A stretch of DNA of 38,655 nucleotides from an uncultured Eubacterium sp. (GTDB lineage: Bacteria > Bacillota > Clostridia > Lachnospirales > Lachnospiraceae), in NCBI GenBank assembly GCA_948470065.1, contig CAOKNO010000024.1, positions 1 through 38,655 on the forward strand, written 5' to 3'. A program made the position numbers and the translations under genes. Shown here piece after piece: positions 17,999 to 26,041 of this stretch (positions are counted from its first letter, which is position 1; the number at the start of each line of letters is the position of its first letter). The notes beneath the pieces were generated by a model that was not told the DNA's origin, made no database searches, and saw only the letters and a program-made list of their open reading frames with translations.

Positions 17999-20900
17999 CT
18001 ATTTTACTTTAAATTTCTTTGTGTTTGCTTTCTTCAACAAGTTCTTGTAGTATTTGATCTTGGAATTTTTCACATCAAATACCGCATTCTTCTTAATGCT
18101 GCCAAACGCTTTCTTGCCAATGGACTTTACAGCCGTCCCGTTGAACTTGATCTTCCCAAGCTTGCTTGCCCCTGAAAATGCTTCGCTTCCAATTGACGTC
18201 ACATATTTGCCAACCGTTACAGAAGTAAGCTTCTTCTGGTTCTTAAACGCTTTTTTGCCAATGGACGTTACCTTGAAGGACATCCCATTGTAAGTTACCG
18301 TATTGGGGACGCTCAGTGTCTTCATCTGCTTCGTAGCGCCTGTTACAGCAACCGTTTTCGTCTTAAGCGTGCACTTGGTAATCTTGAACTTCAGTCCCTT
18401 GCTGGAAGTAAACGTCTTTTTCATATCAAATGATGCAGAGGATTTGATACCTTTCCATGCATTTTTACCAATGCTCTTTACTGCGGTTCCGCTAAACTTG
18501 ACTTTTGCAAGCTTTGCAGCGCCCTGGAATGCTTCGCTCCCAATGGTCTTTACATATTTCCCAATCGTGGCTTTCGTCAGCTTCTTCTGGTTCTTAAACG
18601 CCCGTTTGGCGATCTCTGTAACCTTGAAGGAAACCTTCTTATAGGTCACCGTGCTTGGAACCGTAAGAGTTGTAAGCTGCTTAGACGCACCCGTCACAAC
18701 GACTTCCTTCGCCTTCGCATCATACTTTTTCACCTTATACTTCAAACCGTTTGACGCAGTAAACGTATCATTTACCTTCGGCTTATCCGGCTCGATTGGC
18801 TTATCTGGCACGATTGTCTTCTTCGCCGCTTCTACTGCCGCCGTCAACGCTGTTACGGCTTCGTTGACTTCTTCCTGGGTCACGCCTTCCTTGCCTGCTA
18901 CATTCCGTGCTGCCTGGATTGCCGCTTCAAGCTTGCTCTTTGCTTCTGCTCCTAACTTCCCTAACAGCCCTTCTGCCTCTGTAAGCTTAGCTTCTAAGGC
19001 CGTTTTATCTGGCTTGGTTGGCTGATCCGGTCCATCCTCTTTCTCTGTAAACTGGTAGTAATCCACGTTCATCAGATTGCCTGTACCTTGGCCGCTAAAT
19101 ACCAGGAATACATTCCTTGTGCCTGTCACATTTGCCACTTCACATTCTAACAGCCTAAACGCGTCTTCCCCGCCTGTTGCGGGTACTTCTAACGTCCCGA
19201 TCTTTGTGCCTTCAGGGCTGTCTAAGCGGATCTCTACCCGGCCGCCCTTTGCGGATGCAATATTTGCCTGGAAGGCTTGCGCGCCTTTTTCCCCAAAGTT
19301 TACCTGGGATACGGCCGCCCAGTCGCCATTTTGTAAATCGGTAAGCTGGCGGTTGAACTGCCCATGCTTGCCGCCGCTTTCTTTGCATGCGCTTACCTTG
19401 ATCCCTGCGTTCCATGCGATTGTTTCTGCCTCTATCCTACCATAAGCATCGACATCCCGCAACTGGGAAATCCCTTCGTAGGTCCCGATAATCGGCTTAA
19501 TCGATCCATCCGAACGGAACGAAATCTTGTCGATATGCGTCGAACGGTATCCCTTTTCAATGCCAAGCGCTTTCGATACGGTCTGCGCATGATAAATAAA
19601 GTAACTCTGCCCTTCAAAGACAAACGTTGCATGGTGGTTGTTGCCGCCCACGCCAAACCAGTTCGCCGGGTTCTGGAAGATCTCGCCCTTATACGTAAAC
19701 GGTCCCATCGGATCGTCGCTTTCCATATAGCAGATCGTACCATATCCTGGCCCACCGTCGCCATGCGGGCCGATAAAGTTCGTACAGTAGTTATAGTAAT
19801 ATTTGCCATTGTATTTAAAGATACCAGAATCTTCAAACATGCATGGCGCGTCAATCAGCTTCGCTTCCCCATCAATACTGATCATGTCCTCCCCAAGCTT
19901 CGCTACGCGGGCGGTCTTCGGGCTGATCTGCTGCCCCTCTGGCACGCCGCCGCCAAAGTAGATGTACGCGCTTCCGTCGTCGTCCACCAATACTGCCGGG
20001 TCAAAGCACCATACAACGCCCTGGCAGCCTGGGGTCTGCCTTGTAATCAACGCCTTGCCAATCGGATCCTTCCATGGACCTAATGGGGAATCGCCTTCCA
20101 ATACGCCAATGCCGGAGGCGTCGTTTGCGAAATACAGGAAGAATTTATCCTTGCCGTCAATCTGCTTGTATGCAATTGCCGGAGCCCAGGAATGCGCCGC
20201 CCATTTTGCTGCGCCGTCTTCCCCTGCTACCTTGATTTCCCCGTGATCCGTCCAGTTCATCATATCATCCGAAGAAATCACGCGCAGGCTGCGGATATAG
20301 CCATAATTATTTTCAATTACATCCCCATTCCCGTCGTACTGGTAATCATCGGCCGTCATATAGACATACACCCTGCCGCCATATACAATCGCATATGGAT
20401 CCGCGCCAAATTCCTGCGTCATCAACGGGTTGCCATAGCCTAACTTTTTCGCCAACGCCTTGGTATCGAGGTACTTCAGGTTAATGGTCGTCGTACAATT
20501 TGTAACGTCGTATTCCAGCGCGCCGTTATCTACCATAATATAATCCGCCTTCAAGGTAGCCGCCTGGTCTTTGTCTGCATATTTCTTTAATTTTAATTTG
20601 ATGGTTGCAAACAGCTTATCTGCGGATTGGAAAGAAATATCTTTCCCTGTCACCTGCAAGGTCAGCCTGCTGCCATTGTAATGGTACGTTGGCGTCCCCT
20701 GGATGGCATCCTTTTGGAATACTACGTCTTCCACTTCCATAATATCCGGAACGGAAATAGAAGCCTTCAGGCTGGAATGGTTCCCTGCCTGCAATGCGTC
20801 CAAGGATACCCTTGCTTCGCATGTGTTGTTGATTACGCCGGAGATTTCCCCGGAATTTGACATATCTGCCTTTAATTCGCTTACTGCCTGGCTTTCCCCG

Positions 20901-23900
20901 GTAATCTGATCGGATACGCGGAAGTAATCGAAATCAACGTAACCGCCGGAGGATTTCGTCGCATAGTTGAACAGCGCGAACCTGCTGCCCATAAAATGTG
21001 TCAGTTCATAGCTTAGCTGTACTTCTGGCCCAAGCTGCTTCCAAGTAACGCCGTCAAAGCTGTAATAGAACCTCACCTTATCCCCGCCTGCAAAATCAAA
21101 ATCTTCCTTCAGGTATACGGTCGTCTCCGTGCAGTCTACGCTTGCCTTCTCCTCTGGAGCGTCTTCCTTCTTGCTGGCGTTCGAAGACGCGTCTACCATC
21201 ACAAGCTTCGTCTGGTTTGCCTCTTTTTTTACTGCAATATAGCCATAATTATAGGAAAATGCGCTTAAGCCTGCTACATCCCCTGGCTTCATATTCGTAA
21301 TATCCATCTTCACCCTGCCGGAGCATGTCGGCCCATACGTCCTCTGGGTCAGCGTATTCCTTGCATCCAGGATACTAGAAACCTTTGTCCCTGTCGTCAG
21401 GCGCAGCCATCCGTTGCGGGCGGTCAAGGACCAATTGTTCTGGTTCGGGTTGTGGTTCCACTGCCATACCAGATCCAGGTTCGATCCGTTATAGTCATTT
21501 TCCCCAACTTCCTCTGTTACTTTTTCATTGACCTGTTCCGTCATTGTCACGTTGTCCACATAGAAATCCATCAGATGTTCTTCTGGCTTCTGGCTTGCGT
21601 CAGCGCTCCATGGCGTTTCAAAGAACAAAGTATTCTGTGTCGTAATGGCGTCGTCCGGCATCGTGTATTTCACGTCAATCTTTGCCCATTCGCCCTTTTT
21701 AGCCTCAACGCTCCCTAAAATGCTACGGTAGTTATAATCCGGTCCGTTTTGGATCGTCATATTGAAGGTCTTCTTATCCGGCCCTTCCTTATACTTCACA
21801 TATGCGCTGATCGTATAGGTGTTGCCTGCCGTCATCTTGTTGCTCAGATCCTGCGCGGGCCCTTGCCCAGTCCCGGTACGCCCGGTAACTACGACGCTGG
21901 ACTGTCCTTCCTGCGCTTCGTCCTGCGTTACTGCAATTGCCGCTCCCTCATTTCCAAACCAAGGCTCTACGCCCTTTTCAAATGATCCGTTAGAAATCAT
22001 GTTGTCGGATTCTGTCGTCATGGAGAAATCATCCAGCCAGATATCCATCAAATCATTTTCCGTCGTCAGGTTCGCTGTCCAAGGTGTTTCTACAAATATA
22101 AAATTCTGGTTCTTGTCAAACGGGAACTGCTCGCTCTTATCATGTACGGTATACGTCCCTGTGAAGCTAGTCCACTCCCCTCTCTTCGCATGGAAGCTGA
22201 CCAGGTTCTCCCTCCAGTTGTAGTTATCGCCGTTTTCAATCGTGATATGGAACTGTTTGGTAGCTGGGCCTGTGGTATATTTCAGCTTCCCGGAAATCGT
22301 ATACGTCTTGCCCATCACAAGCTTGCCGCTGATATCCTGGCATGCGCCTGCGCCGCAATTCTGACGGTTGAAGATATGCATACTGTAATCGCCGCTTGCC
22401 TTATCCTCGCTTGTAACCTCGAGTTCCCCCTTCTCCGTCCTGGTCATCTGCCATCCGGTCGTATCCCCTGTTTCAAAACCGCCGTTTTCAATCAATTCAA
22501 TGATACTATCATCTGCAACAGGCGGTTTCTCTTCCTCTGCTGCCTTTTCATACGTCATGGAAAGATCGTCTAGGTAATAATCCATCAGATCTTGATCCGT
22601 ATCCGAGCTTCCAGCCCAAGGCGTTTCCACAAACAGGCGGTTGGACGATGTACTGAACGCATTGCCCATATCGCTATCCCCTGGCGTATAGGTAAATTCA
22701 AAATCTGTCCATTCCCCTTTCTTTGGCTCTATGCCGCCAACGGTCTGGCGGTACTGGTAGTTCTCACCGTTTTGCATCATCAGGTTAAACTTCTTCTTAT
22801 CTGGGCCGTTCGGGTTGTCATACTTGATTTTCCCTTTGATGGTATATGTCTGGCCAGCCTTTATTTTCCCAGTCACATCCTGGGAAGCGCTCGAAGATGT
22901 GTTGGTTCTTCCAGATACCTTCAGCACATGGTTCTCCCCTTCTTCCACTACGGAGATATTGCCGCCTTCAAAGCCTTCCCAGCCATCCGTGCCGCTTTCG
23001 AAATCACCGTTTACCAGCGCTTCCACGATTTCCGGGGGCGCCGGCTCCTCTGCCTCTGCCGCTGCTTCTGCTACAGGCGCAGCTTCTGCATCCGCTGCCT
23101 GCCCTGCCGCTTCATTTGCAGAAGCTGCCTGCTTTGTAGAATTGTCTACAAATCCACGGCGCTCTGCATCGTTATAAAATTCATCGGATTTTACAATGGA
23201 TTTTGCTTCGCTCCCGGCAACTGGAAGCTGCATTACCGCCTCAACCGTCTTGCCGTCGCCGTCTTTGCCCAGCATCGGCCAGCCGTTTTTCCACGTACAG
23301 TCTGTCAAAACAGGAACGCGCCCAACTGCTCCGTGATCCTGGAACATAAACCCATACCATTTGCCGTCCGCCGTATCGATCACGCCGCCTTGCGCTACCC
23401 CGGCGTTCACGCCGTTATTCTGGAAGGACGCCTGTAAGATCACTTCATTCTCCCATTGCGTCGTAGGGAATGTCTTGCTCCTATGGCAGACCTCCGTACG
23501 CCCTGCGCCGTTTGGCCAGCAGATATTGAATACGTAGTAATAGCCGTCCTTCTTCATAATGTGGGTTCCTTCATATCCAAGGATAAACCCTTGCTTGTTG
23601 GCGTTTACCTTCTCGCCGTCTGCGTTCGAATCAAACAAGATAACTTCCGTTTCCTTCTTTACGCTGGACAGATCGGCTTCCAGTTCCGCACATCTAATCT
23701 GTGTGCCGCCATACAGGATATACGCTTTCCCGCTTGCATCGTCGAAAAACAGCGCCATATCATGGAAGGCGCCGTTTAACGTCGTCTTTTTCCAGGAACC
23801 GCGCTCGATATCTTTGGTGGTAAATATGTACGCCGTCCCAGTGGTATTGGAGTTAAACGCTACGTAATACGTCCCATCATGGTACTGTAAGCTGGACGCC

Positions 23901-24253
23901 CACTGGCCATTGCCATACATATTCTTGCCGTTGCGCAGGCTCATCGCATCATCTGTCCCAAGCCTGTCAAACACATAGTTCACAATTTCCCAGTTTACCA
24001 AATCTGTGGATTTCATCACAGGGCATCCCGGGGATAAATGCATCGTGGTGCTGATCATATAATAAGTATCCCCGACACGGATCATGTCAATATCCGGCAC
24101 GTCCGAATACACCACAGGATTTTTGAACGTCCCGTCCCCTTGCATGGACGACGTCCCTGCCATAGCCACTTGCGGCGCCATCGTAATTACCATAGCCGCT
24201 GCAAGAACCATGGCGCAAATCCTATTCCAATAGTTCCTCATTGATTTTTTCAA
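17999..24253 (-). CDS. Giant secreted two-headed GH43 enzyme with CBMs, cohesin-like domain and LRR_5 repeats
   Basis: The 2084-residue protein has, in order: signal peptide (1-32); GH43 domain resembling subfamily 12 (about 40-345; base D54, D165, acid E228); Ala/Glu-rich linker (371-408); three CBM_4_9-type modules (about 410-570, 585-748, 750-905); the beta-sandwich that normally follows a GH43_12 domain (about 918-1115, with LVWQWNHNP); a cohesin-like domain (about 1125-1260); a second GH43 of another subfamily (about 1270-1600; D1285, D1418, E1474); CBM6-like module (about 1605-1737); FIVAR (1748-1815); and two LRR_5 blocks (about 1830-2070). The two heads probably act as beta-xylosidase and alpha-L-arabinofuranosidase on substituted xylan; the exact split is unproven. 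Translation starts at a TTG with GGAGGG 6 nt upstream; the first ATG (24241) lies too far from it. It is monocistronic and upstream of the kinase-xylanase operon. Confidence 0.92.
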   Translation of the reverse strand: MKKSMRNYWNRICAMVLAAAMVITMAPQVAMAGTSSMQGDGTFKNPVVYSDVPDIDMIRVGDTYYMISTTMHLSPGCPVMKSTDLVNWEIVNYVFDRLGTDDAMSLRNGKNMYGNGQWASSLQYHDGTYYVAFNSNTTGTAYIFTTKDIERGSWKKTTLNGAFHDMALFFDDASGKAYILYGGTQIRCAELEADLSSVKKETEVILFDSNADGEKVNANKQGFILGYEGTHIMKKDGYYYVFNICWPNGAGRTEVCHRSKTFPTTQWENEVILQASFQNNGVNAGVAQGGVIDTADGKWYGFMFQDHGAVGRVPVLTDCTWKNGWPMLGKDGDGKTVEAVMQLPVAGSEAKSIVKSDEFYNDAERRGFVDNSTKQAASANEAAGQAADAEAAPVAEAAAEAEEPAPPEIVEALVNGDFESGTDGWEGFEGGNISVVEEGENHVLKVSGRTNTSSSASQDVTGKIKAGQTYTIKGKIKYDNPNGPDKKKFNLMMQNGENYQYRQTVGGIEPKKGEWTDFEFTYTPGDSDMGNAFSTSSNRLFVETPWAGSSDTDQDLMDYYLDDLSMTYEKAAEEEKPPVADDSIIELIENGGFETGDTTGWQMTRTEKGELEVTSEDKASGDYSMHIFNRQNCGAGACQDISGKLVMGKTYTISGKLKYTTGPATKQFHITIENGDNYNWRENLVSFHAKRGEWTSFTGTYTVHDKSEQFPFDKNQNFIFVETPWTANLTTENDLMDIWLDDFSMTTESDNMISNGSFEKGVEPWFGNEGAAIAVTQDEAQEGQSSVVVTGRTGTGQGPAQDLSNKMTAGNTYTISAYVKYKEGPDKKTFNMTIQNGPDYNYRSILGSVEAKKGEWAKIDVKYTMPDDAITTQNTLFFETPWSADASQKPEEHLMDFYVDNVTMTEQVNEKVTEEVGENDYNGSNLDLVWQWNHNPNQNNWSLTARNGWLRLTTGTKVSSILDARNTLTQRTYGPTCSGRVKMDITNMKPGDVAGLSAFSYNYGYIAVKKEANQTKLVMVDASSNASKKEDAPEEKASVDCTETTVYLKEDFDFAGGDKVRFYYSFDGVTWKQLGPEVQLSYELTHFMGSRFALFNYATKSSGGYVDFDYFRVSDQITGESQAVSELKADMSNSGEISGVINNTCEARVSLDALQAGNHSSLKASISVPDIMEVEDVVFQKDAIQGTPTYHYNGSRLTLQVTGKDISFQSADKLFATIKLKLKKYADKDQAATLKADYIMVDNGALEYDVTNCTTTINLKYLDTKALAKKLGYGNPLMTQEFGADPYAIVYGGRVYVYMTADDYQYDGNGDVIENNYGYIRSLRVISSDDMMNWTDHGEIKVAGEDGAAKWAAHSWAPAIAYKQIDGKDKFFLYFANDASGIGVLEGDSPLGPWKDPIGKALITRQTPGCQGVVWCFDPAVLVDDDGSAYIYFGGGVPEGQQISPKTARVAKLGEDMISIDGEAKLIDAPCMFEDSGIFKYNGKYYYNYCTNFIGPHGDGGPGYGTICYMESDDPMGPFTYKGEIFQNPANWFGVGGNNHHATFVFEGQSYFIYHAQTVSKALGIEKGYRSTHIDKISFRSDGSIKPIIGTYEGISQLRDVDAYGRIEAETIAWNAGIKVSACKESGGKHGQFNRQLTDLQNGDWAAVSQVNFGEKGAQAFQANIASAKGGRVEIRLDSPEGTKIGTLEVPATGGEDAFRLLECEVANVTGTRNVFLVFSGQGTGNLMNVDYYQFTEKEDGPDQPTKPDKTALEAKLTEAEGLLGKLGAEAKSKLEAAIQAARNVAGKEGVTQEEVNEAVTALTAAVEAAKKTIVPDKPIEPDKPKVNDTFTASNGLKYKVKKYDAKAKEVVVTGASKQLTTLTVPSTVTYKKVSFKVTEIAKRAFKNQKKLTKATIGKYVKTIGSEAFQGAAKLAKVKFSGTAVKSIGKNAWKGIKSSASFDMKKTFTSSKGLKFKITKCTLKTKTVAVTGATKQMKTLSVPNTVTYNGMSFKVTSIGKKAFKNQKKLTSVTVGKYVTSIGSEAFSGASKLGKIKFNGTAVKSIGKKAFGSIKKNAVFDVKNSKIKYYKNLLKKANTKKFKVK
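18002..18772 (-). repeat. Two tandem LRR_5 (BspA-like) modules in the GH43 tail
   Basis: Residues about 1830-1950 and 1950-2070 are close copies of each other. Each begins FT-S-GLK-K, passes through LTVPSTVTY or LSVPNTVTY, and has AFKNQKKLT and IGSEAF steps. The GH10 tail carries the same kind of unit. Such repeats are found in secreted clostridial proteins and are thought to mediate adhesion. Confidence 0.8.
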
Positions 24254-24277
24254 AATGAACCCTCCTTCTTTTTGGAA

Positions 24278-24308
24278 GGCTCCAGCAAATGTATGAAGTA
24301 CTGGAGCC
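24278..24308 (-). promoter_or_regulatory. Leader hairpin just before the GH43 ribosome site
   Basis: On the minus strand GGCTCCAG-N15-CTGGAGCC forms a perfect 8-bp stem, ending about 11 nt before GGAGGG. It lies in the untranslated leader and has no U-tract. It may stabilise the long mRNA or modulate ribosome access. Confidence 0.45.
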
Positions 24309-24505
24309 GCCCTTGTTTATATATTGAATTATTGCACAATTTTTCCTTGGATTCATCCCTGTAAACTATATAAAATTATAGGAATATGTGTTTTTCCCTT
24401 TACTTTTTACAGTTTTTTAACCAATCAAAAGCTTTATCTTGGCTGGAACTACGGTATATCTTTCTGCGACCTGGCATTCGGCCAAAGTTGTGGGGAAACA
24501 AGATT

Positions 24506-24514
24506 ACTATAACA
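24506..24514 (-). promoter_or_regulatory. Extended -10 element for the GH43 gene
   Basis: TGTTATAGT on the minus strand is identical to the element at 3188-3180 ahead of the GH30 gene. In both, the base before the TG is C and no standard -35 is visible. Confidence 0.4.
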
Positions 24515-24549
24515 GTGCGATCATTATTTTGATATCCTAACCTAAAGAT

Positions 24550-24580
24550 AAAAAAAGACCTTACAAATAGGTCTTTTTTC
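24550..24580 (-). terminator. Intrinsic terminator of the signalling operon
   Basis: AAAAAAGACCT-TACAAAT-AGGTCTTTTTT is an 11-bp stem with a 7-nt loop and flanking A and T tracts, so it can work in both directions. It lies about 115 nt past the MATE stop on the minus strand. Confidence 0.88.
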
Positions 24581-24694
24581 GATCAGAACGGCTCTATGGA
24601 AGGATTGGAACGTGGCGGCATTGGTGGATTCCATGGGATAAAGTGCATGGTTCTTGCATGGTATCCATTGCTTTTTTCATTCTTCCGAAAGCTA

Positions 24695-26041
24695 TCATGT
24701 TTTTCCAGAAACCTGGCTTCCCTTATGCCGCATCCAGCAAAATGCCGCAGCGCAAACCACAACTGACAGCAGCGATCCTCCAGGAGCCGCAAGGCCCATC
24801 GGGAACAGCGTATCCGCAAAAAGCATCGACGCCAGGAATGCGCCTGGGATACGCACACAGACAATAGAAAGGAAATTATGTAAAAATGAAATTGCCGACA
24901 TGCCATATGCACAGAAATATCCAGTGAAGCTAAAATGCATCCCTGCAACGATACAATCCCAGATATATCCCCGCAGATACTGCCCGCCCAATTGGATAAC
25001 CCTCGCGTCCTTGCTAAACATCTGGATCACCCATTCTGCCTTATATTGGATCAGAACGCTTGCCAAAAGCCCAAACCCTGCGTTTATAAAAAGCGCGTAC
25101 CGCAAGGCCTGCAGCGCCCGCCCATGCTTCCCTGCGCCAATGTTCTGCGCAGAAAGAGCTGAAACCGTAGAAAGCATGGCCGACGGCACAAGGAAGACAA
25201 TGCCGATGAATTTCTCTACAATCCCTACGGCCGCGGCGTCATCTAAGCCTCTGTGGTTTGCAATTACAGTGATTGCAAGAAACGATACTTGGATAAACCC
25301 ATCCTGGAGCGCAACCGGAACGCCAATCCGAAGGATTTGCCCCATAGCTTCCCGATGCGGCTTCAGATACGCCCAATCCCAAGACAAGCTTCCCTTTCTT
25401 CTCTGTACCATAACAAAGGCAAATAGGACGCTGGACACCTGCGACAAGACCGTCCCAAATGCAGCCCCTGTGGCGCCAAGCCCCAAGCCGCCGATACATA
25501 AATAGTCCAGGGCGATATTCGCAACGCAGGCAACAGCAATAAAATACAACGGGCTTTTGGAGTCCCCAAGCCCACGGAATATGGAACTAATGATGTTATA
25601 TGCTGTAATAAACGGTATCCCAAGAAAGCAAACCGTCAGATAGGAAACGGCGCTAGATACGGCTTCTTGCGGCGTTGCGATAACAGTCACAATCGGCCTG
25701 ACAAGGATAAGGAGCAATACTGTAACAACAGCCGACATCCCCAAAAACAATGTCACTGTGTTGCCAACTGCCTGCGTCGCCCGACCCGTTTCCTTCGCGC
25801 CAATTGCCCTGCCTATGGTAACGGTAGATCCCATGGCCAGCCCTACAACCATTACGGTCAGCATGTGCATAACCTGGCTTCCTACGGAAACCGCGGTAAT
25901 TTCCGCCACACCGAAAAACTGTCCTACGATATACAAATCCGCCAGCCCATATAACGTCTGCAAAAAGCAAGAGAGCAAGTAGGGCATTGAGAAACGTAAT
26001 ATATTTTTCAAGACGCTTCCAGACGTCAAATCCTGTTCCAT
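24695..26041 (-). CDS. MATE-family multidrug/sodium (or proton) antiporter
   Basis: The 448-residue integral membrane protein has about 12 hydrophobic helices in two homologous halves. Family-typical openings are present: ILRFSMPYLLSCFLQTLYGLADLYIVGQF in half one (read as helix 1 and the following loop) and ILRIGVPVALQDGFIQVSF in half two. It would export cationic or amphipathic small molecules using an ion gradient. Its ATG directly abuts the TAA of the hybrid kinase-DegV gene, with GAAGG 4-5 nt upstream inside that gene. It is thus the last, tightly coupled cistron of a signalling operon. That coupling suggests the exported compound, or membrane stress, is related to what the kinases sense; this is inference. 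Confidence 0.9.
   Translation of the reverse strand: MEQDLTSGSVLKNILRFSMPYLLSCFLQTLYGLADLYIVGQFFGVAEITAVSVGSQVMHMLTVMVVGLAMGSTVTIGRAIGAKETGRATQAVGNTVTLFLGMSAVVTVLLLILVRPIVTVIATPQEAVSSAVSYLTVCFLGIPFITAYNIISSIFRGLGDSKSPLYFIAVACVANIALDYLCIGGLGLGATGAAFGTVLSQVSSVLFAFVMVQRRKGSLSWDWAYLKPHREAMGQILRIGVPVALQDGFIQVSFLAITVIANHRGLDDAAAVGIVEKFIGIVFLVPSAMLSTVSALSAQNIGAGKHGRALQALRYALFINAGFGLLASVLIQYKAEWVIQMFSKDARVIQLGGQYLRGYIWDCIVAGMHFSFTGYFCAYGMSAISFLHNFLSIVCVRIPGAFLASMLFADTLFPMGLAAPGGSLLSVVVCAAAFCWMRHKGSQVSGKT

Larger units (their letters stand above)
24254..24549 (-). promoter_or_regulatory. GH43 leader and promoter region (no gene)
   Basis: About 300 nt without a credible gene. On the minus strand it contains two -10 candidates: TGTTATAGT at 24514-24506, the same extended -10 seen before the GH30 gene, and TATAAT at 24380-24375. 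Neither has a good -35, which fits activator-driven expression. If the distal one is used the leader is about 245 nt and includes the hairpin at 24278-24308. The span 24581-24694 beyond the terminator holds only the MATE 3' tail, where I see nothing further. Confidence 0.4.

Noticed and set aside
22592..23437. Plus-strand open frame of 281 codons, and another at 19364-20083, opposite the GH43 gene
   Set aside because: Both are mirror frames of a well-supported enzyme; the products are Arg/His/Cys-rich with no recognisable domain.
24583..24694. Short direct repeats (CCATGCA twice) after the MATE gene
   Set aside because: Seven-base repeats this close are expected by chance and no structure links them to the terminator.
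24654..25505. Long plus-strand open frame (283 codons) opposite the MATE gene
   Set aside because: It is antisense to a clear MATE protein, its product has no family features and low-complexity Pro/Ser/Ala content, and it lacks a ribosome site.
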